This document shows, piece by piece, positions 26,142 through 35,700 of a stretch of DNA of 37,608 bases. The notes beneath the pieces are model-generated. The model searched no databases, was not told the DNA's origin, and saw only the letters and a program-made list of their open reading frames with translations. Numbering within the stretch: the stretch's first letter is position 1; every line of letters begins with the position of its first letter. The stretch is from Candidatus Buchananbacteria bacterium (GTDB taxonomy: Bacteria > Patescibacteriota > Patescibacteriia > 2-01-FULL-39-33). The position numbers were made by a program, and so were the translations under genes. The stretch is taken from positions 1 through 37,608 of the forward strand of contig CAISTG010000002.1 in assembly GCA_903888345.1 (NCBI GenBank), given 5' to 3'.

Positions 26142-26972
26142 TTAATTCATGAAGGCCGTAATAATTACTAAAGCCTGATAAACACCAGCAGCCTGAATGT
26201 TATCCGGACCCGACTCAGCCATAAATTCTAAAACCGTATCGGAGCCACCAGCCAAATCGTTAGCAAAAGTTGTATAACTTAAATTGGTATTAGTTGTTTT
26301 TAAGGGCGCCCAGCAAGTTTCTGGTGTTGCCGCGTCAGTAGCTTGGTTACAAGCCGAGCCATTATCTCGAAAGAACGGCACAATATCTGGTCCATCAGCC
26401 GTAAAACCAAACGCCGATTGCGACATCGGAATATTCCAATAGTAATCAGGCGAGGTCGAAGTCGCGGTTGTATAGTTAGCAAAAAAACTACTGGTAGAAG
26501 TCGATTGCAAAGCAGGCGACGTGCTAGCTCGCGCCATTAAAGTGTAACCACCCGGACTATTAGTTAGAACGTGCACTGCTGAATACTCCGAAGCAGTACC
26601 ACCGGAAACACCATAAATAACCGGCAATAAGAAGATTTTCTCCGGCACGCTTAAAGATAAGTAACGCTCACCGCCGTTTTGCTGATAACCAGCATGCAAG
26701 TCATAAGCGGTGTTAGAAGAATATCCGGTACCAACATCACCCAAAGTATCTTCAAGATTATTATCGCCATTAGCCGCTAAACCACCGCCGAAATTTACAG
26801 AATCCGACTGCAAATAATAGGTGCCATTTGACATTACATAAGCCAAAATAGGCGTTGCCAAGGAAACGCCTATTAAGGTTACTAAAATATAAATTGTGAG
26901 CGATAATTTTGAACTAGTTGGTTCTCGGTTCGCGTCCGAATTAACGCTTCTTTTTCGGTTTAAGCTGAACAT
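26142..26972 (-). CDS. Secreted WxL-like protein (276 aa), distant paralogue of the 220/224-aa proteins
   Basis: N-terminal TM/signal; SPGGYTLMARASTSPALQSTST; C-terminal GVYQALVIITAFMN; start overlaps the 3' end of the upstream gene. Confidence 0.6.
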   Translation of the reverse strand: MFSLNRKRSVNSDANREPTSSKLSLTIYILVTLIGVSLATPILAYVMSNGTYYLQSDSVNFGGGLAANGDNNLEDTLGDVGTGYSSNTAYDLHAGYQQNGGERYLSLSVPEKIFLLPVIYGVSGGTASEYSAVHVLTNSPGGYTLMARASTSPALQSTSTSSFFANYTTATSTSPDYYWNIPMSQSAFGFTADGPDIVPFFRDNGSACNQATDAATPETCWAPLKTTNTNLSYTTFANDLAGGSDTVLEFMAESGPDNIQAAGVYQALVIITAFMN

Positions 26973-27945
26973 TATCCTTTAGCCACTTAATAATTAATCT
27001 AATAATTAACACTAATAAAGCTAAGGCGATTAAGACTCCGATCACTAACTTCCAAGAGATGATCAAGAAGCCGACGGACTTTTCCGAAAATTGATTATTA
27101 AAACCGTAATTTAATTTAAGGGTAGCGGTATAGTAGCCTAAGCGAAAGCCATTACCAGTCCATTTGACCTGATTGGTACGTAACGCATCAGGTAAGGTAT
27201 AAAATGGCAGAACTTCAACTGAATCAATAACTGAACCATAAAGATTCTTAATAGTAATACTACCATAAGGATTAGCATAGACACTGCCGGTATTTTCATA
27301 AGAAAAACCAAAGTTGACTGGGGTTTGATCGTAGTAGAATTTATCAGCACTAAAGTTCAATAAATTACCAGATTCCTTAACATCACCCTTAATTCTGACA
27401 AAAAACAACACAGCAATACGCGAAACAACCTTCACATTACCAGTCGCCTCTTCCGCGTTATAACCTGGAGAGTTAGGATCTTCTTTGGTAGTAACGATAA
27501 TCGAGCCATATAAGCCACCCGGAACCGCATCTTTAGGAATAGTGACACGAACCGGAACAGTAATACGGTCACCTGGTTGTAAAGTAAAAGTAGTAGCTTC
27601 AGGAATTAAGTAATCTCTTAAGGAATATGGACCTTTAAGAGCACCCAATAGCTCTAAATTGACACCATTTTCACGCGAACCCTTAAAATCCTCTAGATCC
27701 AATTGAAAGGTTTTAGGCGTTGCAAAACGATTGACAACCGTTATGTTCTTGATGATTGTCTGTCCAGGGGAGGCTAGTAACTCTACCTTTCCCGGGCCGA
27801 CAACATAATCATTAGATATAACCATGTTGGGGTTCTTTTCGATGGAGGTTGCTGCTTGAGCACTACTAGCAGTAACTAAAAGTAAACCCAGAGCGATAGC
27901 CGCCACTGGCAAATATCTATTAATTAATGAAACTACTTTGTTCAT
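26941..27945 (-). CDS. DUF916/WxIP-like membrane protein (334 aa) with C-terminal TM and basic tail
   Basis: Signal peptide; VVGPGKVELLASPGQTIIKNITVVNRFATPKTFQLDLEDF; IPKDAVPGGLYGSIIV; C-terminal TM LVIGVLIALALLVLIIRLIIKWLKDNVQLKPKKKR. Confidence 0.65.
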   Translation of the reverse strand: MNKVVSLINRYLPVAAIALGLLLVTASSAQAATSIEKNPNMVISNDYVVGPGKVELLASPGQTIIKNITVVNRFATPKTFQLDLEDFKGSRENGVNLELLGALKGPYSLRDYLIPEATTFTLQPGDRITVPVRVTIPKDAVPGGLYGSIIVTTKEDPNSPGYNAEEATGNVKVVSRIAVLFFVRIKGDVKESGNLLNFSADKFYYDQTPVNFGFSYENTGSVYANPYGSITIKNLYGSVIDSVEVLPFYTLPDALRTNQVKWTGNGFRLGYYTATLKLNYGFNNQFSEKSVGFLIISWKLVIGVLIALALLVLIIRLIIKWLKDNVQLKPKKKR

Positions 27946-27986
27946 AAAATTTTAATTTAATAAATGAGCGATTAAATATATAAAAA

Positions 27987-28649
27987 TTAATTCATGTAGG
28001 CGGTAACCGTGGTCCAACTGCGGTATAACCCAGAAGGTTGTGATGCACCCGCTAAGACTTGTGCCTGATAATTCATGACGATTGATTCACCGGCAATAGC
28101 AGTTGGTACGGACGCGGACGCAATCGTTATCGGTGATGTACCATTAAAACCAGTATATTTAGCACCAGAAAAATTTGAAGAGGCGTAATTTCCAGTCACA
28201 TTGAAGCCGAATTTACTAGAAGAGGCAACAGTCGGTGCCGACCAGGTCGCAAAAGCAACGGCGGCATCAGGAAAATTAATAGTGGTCGAGACTACACCAA
28301 CAAGAGCCGGTGAAGTCGAAGCTTTAGCCGTCATCGTCCAACCGTCATAGTTATTCGTCTTAACAACACAACCTCGAGAAGCGGTGGCCGTACCACCAGT
28401 CATACCAGCGATATTAGTTAACATAGTCGAAGTTGCAACGTCACAAGACAAGGTCAACTCAGAAGTAACGGTTAACTCAACCGGGTACGTTAGACCGACA
28501 GAGCCGGCGCTAGACGTAACAGTCGTCGTAACCGTAGAAGAGGCCGCAGCAACAGTAATACTTTCAAGCAAAATGAAAGCATTAGTGATGGCAAAAACTA
28601 ACAACAAAACAGCTGATAGATTTTTGATTTGGGTTTTTGCTTTAAGCAT
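27987..28649 (-). CDS. Secreted WxL-like protein (220 aa)
   Basis: Signal peptide; LSCDVATSTMLTNIAGMTGGTATASRGCVVKTNNYDGWTMTAKAST; C-terminal SGLYRSWTTVTAYMN. Confidence 0.6.
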   Translation of the reverse strand: MLKAKTQIKNLSAVLLLVFAITNAFILLESITVAAASSTVTTTVTSSAGSVGLTYPVELTVTSELTLSCDVATSTMLTNIAGMTGGTATASRGCVVKTNNYDGWTMTAKASTSPALVGVVSTTINFPDAAVAFATWSAPTVASSSKFGFNVTGNYASSNFSGAKYTGFNGTSPITIASASVPTAIAGESIVMNYQAQVLAGASQPSGLYRSWTTVTAYMN

Positions 28650-28717
28650 ACTTTTAAATTAAATTGATGTTGGTAGCGATTATATTTTAAAATTGTGACT
28701 AAATTAACAATTAAATA

Positions 28718-29380
28718 CTAATTCATATAAGCGGTGATCGTGGTCCAGTTACGATATAATCCAGAAGGCTGCGATGAGCCGGAGGCGACTTGTGCCTGAT
28801 AGTTCATAACCACCGATTCACCATTAACTGAAGTTGGGACGGTTGAAGTAGCGATAGTTATTGGCGATACACCATTAAACCCTAGGTAGTTAGTGCCATT
28901 ACTAAATGAACTAACCGCTCTGGCTCCACTAACAGAAAAACCAAATAAACCGCCTGTACCTGGGGCTCCCCAGGCTGTTGGAGTACTAGTACCATCATCG
29001 GCAAAATTTATTGTAGTCGAGGCGACATTTACTAAGGCTGGGGTAGTTGAAGCTTTGGTAGTCATGGTCCAGCCAGCATAATTATTGGTTTTCACAATAC
29101 AACCACGAGCGGCGGTAGCTGTACCACCAGAGATACCAGCGATATTACTCAACATAGTGGTGGTAGCCACATCACAAGTCAAAGATAACTCCGATGTAAC
29201 AGCCAACTCCACTGGGTAAGTTAAACCAACTGAACCGGCGCTGGAAGTAACGGTGGTCGTAACAGTTGATGAGGCCGCGCTCACTACAGTTCCCTCAATT
29301 AAAAGAAATAAATTACCAAGCAACATTACTGCCAGCAGAAAGAACGACAAGGATTTAAAAATTTTACTAGTTTTAGACAT
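28718..29380 (-). CDS. Secreted WxL-like protein, tandem paralogue of the 220-aa protein
   Basis: Colinear with the neighbouring gene; C-terminal SGLYRNWTTITAYMN. Supplied ORF starts at a TTG (29392); ATG at 29380 (MSKTSK...) is likelier. Confidence 0.6.
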   Translation of the reverse strand: MSKTSKIFKSLSFFLLAVMLLGNLFLLIEGTVVSAASSTVTTTVTSSAGSVGLTYPVELAVTSELSLTCDVATTTMLSNIAGISGGTATAARGCIVKTNNYAGWTMTTKASTTPALVNVASTTINFADDGTSTPTAWGAPGTGGLFGFSVSGARAVSSFSNGTNYLGFNGVSPITIATSTVPTSVNGESVVMNYQAQVASGSSQPSGLYRNWTTITAYMN

Positions 29381-29438
29381 AAATGCTAGCAATTTAAGGC
29401 AGCTGATACTCGAATTGAGTAACTAATTTACTTAATAT

Positions 29439-29447
29439 ATTATATCA
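29439..29447 (-). promoter_or_regulatory. Extended -10 (TGATATAAT) upstream of the first WxL-like gene
   Basis: Plus-strand ATTATATCA, about 60 bp upstream of ATG 29380. Confidence 0.55.
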
Positions 29448-29474
29448 TAATTAAATAGTTGTTACTAGAATAAT

Positions 29475-29483
29475 TGTGGATAA
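29475..29483 (-). promoter_or_regulatory. DnaA-box-like TTATCCACA upstream of the first WxL-like gene
   Basis: Plus-strand TGTGGATAA, 30 nt from the TATAAT. Confidence 0.5.
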
Positions 29484-29642
29484 CTTTTAAACTACAATTT
29501 GTATTACCCTGGACCCAAAAATTCGCCCCGGAAAAGAAATCAAAATTTACCACCTAAACACGTAATCGCTTTCCACCAATCAACTAATTAAATTACAACA
29601 TAAATAACTAAAATAATCAACAAAAATCGCTCCAGCACCACT

Positions 29643-29756
29643 CTAAATCGCCCAAGCGACAAAAATAACTACCGGTAATAATAACCATAATAAACTCAAA
29701 ACAATTTTAATCCGATCTTTTTTGGGTCGGTACGCTTCGATGGTCAATAATGACAT
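29643..29756 (-). CDS. Putative small single-pass membrane protein (37 aa), absent from the supplied ORF track
   Basis: ATG...TAG frame: MSLLTIEAYRPKKDRIKIVLSLLWLLLPVVIFVAWAI; starts about 30 bp after the giant 2 stop; basic N-terminus then a TM stretch. Confidence 0.45.
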   Translation of the reverse strand: MSLLTIEAYRPKKDRIKIVLSLLWLLLPVVIFVAWAI

Positions 29757-29787
29757 AAATAATTTAACTCTTAATTTAGATAATAAT

Positions 29788-32700
29788 TTACTCGTTAGGA
29801 GTAGCTACGGCTGGCTCAGGAGTGACGACCCCTTCGAGCGACTGGGCGATCGTCGTCGGTATTTCCAGCTCAGCTGGAGGATTAGTAGCGGTTACGGCCG
29901 GCAATTCAAAATTAGTACTACTAGAGGTTGAGCTAACAGTCGCAGTTGGTTCCGTTAAAATTGGGTTGGCAATCGCGTCAATTACAGGATTTGACGGTGT
30001 TAAGTTGCCCTCAACCTCAATCGAACCGACAGCAATCCAATCAAAATAGACGTCGGTAGACAAAGATCTTTCTAAGACAATCGAGAAAGACTCCTTCGAT
30101 TTATTAATAATATTATAATTAATGAAGGTCGGAGTGCCCGAAGCCGAAATATTAGCTACGATTCTTGGGGTTGAAATATAAGGCTGACTAAAGACCACTT
30201 GGGCCGTCGTCGTTCCGGCTTTAATAATGATTTCACCGGCCGAATCTTGACTTACGTAAATTTTATCCTTAAAATTAACTTCCTTTTCAAAAGTAACCTT
30301 TGACTTAAAGCCGGCGGCACCAATAACTGTCATCTCACCATAGAAGGTAGCTGCGGAAGTCACGCGTAAAGTGTTAAATCGTGGATTCGCTTCAGTAACC
30401 TCTAAACCATCAATGCCCGTGCTAGCACTATTTAAAACTAACTTTTTCGACAGTTCAGTTACCTGCTGTTGTAAAGCTTTAATGCCAATTAAAGCGACTC
30501 CGGCCGGATCGATTGTCGAAATAGCTGTATCTGTACCACCCAAACCAAAGGCGGCATAAAAATCTTGGGCCACTGGCCCTAAATGTTTGATGCCAGATGA
30601 TTCCACCTTATAATTCCACAATTGCACCGGCAAATTAACAATTTTATTCAAAATGTCATTAGCATCAACATCGGTAAAATTCTCTTTCAAATTACGATCA
30701 GAGGAGTTAGTCCAAACCCCGCCAGCCGTCAAACTAGCACCAGAATTTGCAAAAATCACCGCTGATGACGAAGCAGTGGTCGTACCCAGCAATAAAGTTC
30801 CAAATAGGGTCGTCGTTGCTAAAGTTGACGTTTGGCTAACCCGTAAAGTATAGGCGATGGTCGTTGAGGCATTAATGCGTAAGTTCTGTGAGGCGGGAGT
30901 GGCATTAAATGTTCCATATAACAAAGCCCCAGCCTTATCACCCGCCGTTGAACCGCGATCCTGATTATCGACATAGAAGGAGTCTGAACCGAGCTCATAT
31001 TCACCGGCTGAAAAGCCGACGGCCACATTATTCGATCCAGCCGAACTATTCAACAAGGCATTAACACCGATAACAGTATTATTTGCACCGGTAGCGTTAT
31101 TATGCAAAGAATAATGGCCGACAGCAGTATTAAAATCGCCACTACTGCGATGATACATCGAATTGGAGCCGACTGCGACGTTACCGCTTGCTCCGACATT
31201 AGTATAGAGTGCCTGCTTGCCCAAACCAACGTTTTCGATACCGGTAGAATTAGAATATAATGTTTGATAACCAAAAGCGGTATTGTCGCTAGCTACATTA
31301 GTATAAAGAGATTGATAACCTACTGAAACATTGCGATGACCACTGGAATTAGAAAAGAGTGAAAACTGACCTAAGGCTGTATTATAAGTACCACCGGCGT
31401 TAGTATACATTGACTGATCACCAATTGCGGTATTATAAGAACCATCATTGTTAAATAAGGACTTGAAACCTAGAGCCGTATTTTGAAGGCCGGATTGCGC
31501 CTTAAGTAATGCCTGATAACCAACTCCAGTATTTTCACTAGCATTCGTCGTACTAGCTAAGGCTTGAAAACCGACACCAGTATTATAGGTGCCAGTCATA
31601 GTTAAATTTCCCGCACCACCAAAAAAATAATTACCAGCGGTTGAGGTACCATAAGCCAAATTTATCCCATTTAATTTATAAACTCCCCCGTCTAAAATCT
31701 GAATATTACCGGCCACAGTCAGCTTATCGGTTACTGTTGAAGTGCCAACTGCAATGCTACCGAGAGCATAATAAATATTGCTACCAGAAGTAATCCATTG
31801 TGAACTCGCACCGCCAAGACAATTGATACCATCGATAGAGAAGCAGCTGGCGGTAGTAGTTCCCGTAACATTAACGTTACCCACAACCGACAACCTTTGG
31901 GCTGGCGTCGAAGTTCCGATTCCGAGATTACCTGCATTATTTATAACGAAAATATTTTGATTAGTCGAAGTTGCTACTCGTAATAAGTTGTTAGTTGCTG
32001 AAGCGCCAAAAATATTAAGATAACTATTAGGGGTTGAGGTGCCAACTCCGACAAACACGGCATTAGTGCTGGTGCCACCCAAAACTAACATATTAGATCC
32101 ACCGACCTTGGCGTTATAACCAAGAGCGGTTGCATTTACAACTGGCGTAGAAGTGGCAATATTAGAATCGCGAGAAGCATAAGCACCAATGTAAGTAGAG
32201 CTAGCATCCGCAATTGAATAATAGCCACCTAGATAATAAGCATCGGAACCAACCCCCGCCAGATAACCATTGGCCGTATTATAGGAACCAGTTTCATTAT
32301 AAGCTAAGGCATAAAATCCCTGGATCGTGTTATATGACCCCGAAGTATTAGCAAACATGGCGTTATCACCAACTGCCGTATTGTTATTGCCAGATATATT
32401 CTTTGACATAGCAGAATGACCAAAAGCAGAATTGGCACTGCCACTAGTAACTTGCCAGAGGGCATTGGCACCGAAACCAACGTTTTGACTACCACTCATT
32501 GTAGAATTACCAGCATTACCAAAAAAATAATTGGCCTTACTTGTGCTAGCGAATGCAAAATTTAGGCCATCATACTTATAATAATTGCCAGCCGTTATAT
32601 TAATACTACCATCAATGCTTAATTTATCTGACGGCGTCGAAGAGCCAATCCCAACATTGCCGACATTATAATAGATACTACTGCCATTATTGAGCCATGG

Positions 32701-35700
32701 GGATCCACCTGGACCACCAGCGATACAATTAATACCATCAACAGTAAAACAAGCCGCCGTAGTAGTACCAGAGATATAAGCATTTCCAGTTACTGATAAC
32801 TTTTGACTCGGTGTCGTTGAACCGATACCGATATTGCCAGAAAGTAAATCGCCATAAAGCGCATTGCCAATATTTAGATAGTTGTTGGAATTACTCCCCA
32901 GCGCCTGCGTGCTACTGCCGATTAAAATATTATTCGAACCAGTATCCAAATAATAACCAGCTAAATCACCAAGCAAAACATTGCCCGCTCCGGAAGTCAA
33001 ATGGAAGCCAGCATTGAAACCCAACAAACTATTATAACTTCCATTAGATAAATTCAAACCAGATTGGTATCCGATAATCGTATTAAAGTTATTGACGGAG
33101 GTCGAGGTCCCATAACCAGCTTGGAAACCAATCACAACATTGCCAGTTGAAGAAGCTGTCCAATACATTGCACCATAGCCCATGGCAGTATTGTTAACGC
33201 CGGTACCATTCGAATAAAGAGCTAGACCGCCAACTGCGGTATTTTCACTACCACTAATGTTATTTTGAAGAGCACCAGCGCCAATTGCTGTATTAAGGTA
33301 GCCATTTTCATTATTGAAAAGTGAACGCTGACCAACACCAGTATTGCTATTTCCGGTCGAAGAAGAGTTACCAGAATTACCGAAATAATAATTAAATAAG
33401 GTTGTTGATGCTTGAGCAATTATCCTTCCATCTAACCAATAAGCATTGCCCGGGCTAACTCGAATACTACCATTAACGTCAAGGGCAACCGTCGGATTAT
33501 TAGTGCCAATACCGACATTACCCTGATTATTAACCACTAAGATATTTTGATTAGTTAAGGTAGCAATATGCAATAAAGTTGTAGCCGATGAAGAACCGAA
33601 GACCGTTAAATTAGCGTCCGGAGTCGTGGTACCAATACCAACCTTGCCATCTTTGATGGCCATCGCTATAACTGGCGCAATAGCTACCTTATTTACAAAT
33701 AAAATAGTGTCATCGTTCGTAGTGCCTAAAAATAAACTATGACCTGCCTGCGCTTGCAAGCCGAAGGAACCGGTGGGAATACCGTTATAGAAATTGTAAT
33801 TGGAGGAAACCGAAAACAATGATCCAGCTTGGCCAGCATCATTAAATAATCTAACTTCGGCCGTGGCGGAAGTTCCCGAATTACTGTTCTCAACAATCAT
33901 GCCGCCAGCATTGCTATCTCGATTATATTTAACATGCAAATCATAAGTTGGACTATTAGTGCCGATGCCAATATTGCCATTATTAGAGACATGAAGTAAT
34001 GAAGCTCCAGTAGAAGAAGTAATACTCAATAAAGGTAAAGTACTGGCCGATGACGTTCCCTGAATTGCCAATAAAGCTATCGCTGTAGAAGTGCCGATCT
34101 GTAAATGACCAGAACTATCGATAGTAGATAAAATGGAGCCAGTATAATTTTGCCATTCTTGCAAATTAGCGGTTTGGGTTGATGCTCCCTGAATAATTAA
34201 ACCTTTTTCCGTATTAAATGTTGGTGCGAGATGTAATTTAGCTAATGGGTTTGGAGGTGGAATTGTACTATTACCTAATGCCAATTCTTGAATCACCAAT
34301 TCCCCACCCTCAGAAGCACTAACATTAATTCGGTAGTATCGATAGTGGACAGTGGATACCAAATTATAATTTCTAACCTCAAGTAGTGTCCAGGCTGGAG
34401 CATTTGTTTGAGTATCTAGTACCGTCCAACTGGAATCATCATTCGAACCTTCAAAGGTCCAAGTTTTAGGCGCCGAACTAACACCCAAATAGGAGCCGGG
34501 GCCAGTCACCTGATAGCCATTAACATACGTCTGACTGCCAAAATTAAGCTTCACCCACCCATCATTTGTTGCTGATATCCAGCCTAAAGTATCAGTTCGA
34601 CCATCAAAGGCCATCCAGGCACCTTGGCCGCCATAAACGCTCGATGCCGATGTATCATAAGGCGCCGGCACCGTATTAGACGTCATTGTTGGTGAAACCT
34701 GAGTAAAAATAAATTCCTGCGGAATCGGACCGACCGCCAAACGCTTATTGGTGTCATCCCAATAAAAATTCGCGTTATTTTGGGTTATTGTTTCTCCGGC
34801 ACCAGCAAATAACACCGATCCCTTAACTATCCCAGCCAAATTAACGCCGCCACTAGCCAAACAATTAATACCATCTACCGTAAAGCAGGCAGCGGTGGTC
34901 GTGCCCGTAATATAGGCATTACCATTAACTGTTAATTTTTCGTTTGGATTTTCAGTACCGATACCAACATTACCTTTATTATTACTACCAATAAAATTAA
35001 AACTGCCATAATCATTGATGAAATTAAAATTACCAGTATTGTAGTTAAAGGCAACGGCGGTTGTTGTAGTTAAAGCATTATTACCTAAAACAAAGCCAAC
35101 CGATGACGGCAAACTTAGCACATCAAACAAAGAATAATCACTGGATGGCGTCAAAATTAAGCCATCTTTAAAAGACAATGCCGAGGCGCTATTGCCACTC
35201 AAATCAATCGTACCCTTAGCACTAATAACTCCCGCTCCACCATCAATCGAATCACTATACAACTTCCAAGAAATTAGTGGGTCTGCCTTATCATCAACAT
35301 AGATTAGCGGTTCAGAGTTAAGACCAGAAACTGTTAATTGAGCCTTAGGAGTTGTGGTGCCAATACCAACGTTGCCAGTAGCAAAATAAATGTCACTACC
35401 ACTAGTCAGCCACGGCGAGCTCCCTAGACCACCCGTAATACAATTAACACCGTCTACCGTAAAACAAGCAGCCGTAGTGGTGCCAGAGATATAAGCGTCG
35501 CCACTAACCGTTAACTTCCGTGACGGTGTCGAAGTCCCGATACCGACATTGCCCAAATTACTAACTACTAAAATCTTCTGGTTTGTCGAAGTTGCGACTC
35601 GCAACAAATAATTACTGGCCGAATCACCATAAATATTTAAATAGGCATTAGGTGTCGAAGTCCCGATACCCACCAAAACAGCATTAGAGCTAGTTCCACC

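Noticed and set aside
28384-28662. Plus-strand 92-aa ORF opposite the 220-aa gene
   Set aside because: Antisense to a gene with a signal peptide and paralogue next door; no independent signals.
24492-29483. The DnaA-box-like sites as a replication origin
   Set aside because: Only one exact box per intergenic region, each tied to a -10 element; no box cluster, no DUE-like array and no dnaA/dnaN/gyrB neighbourhood.
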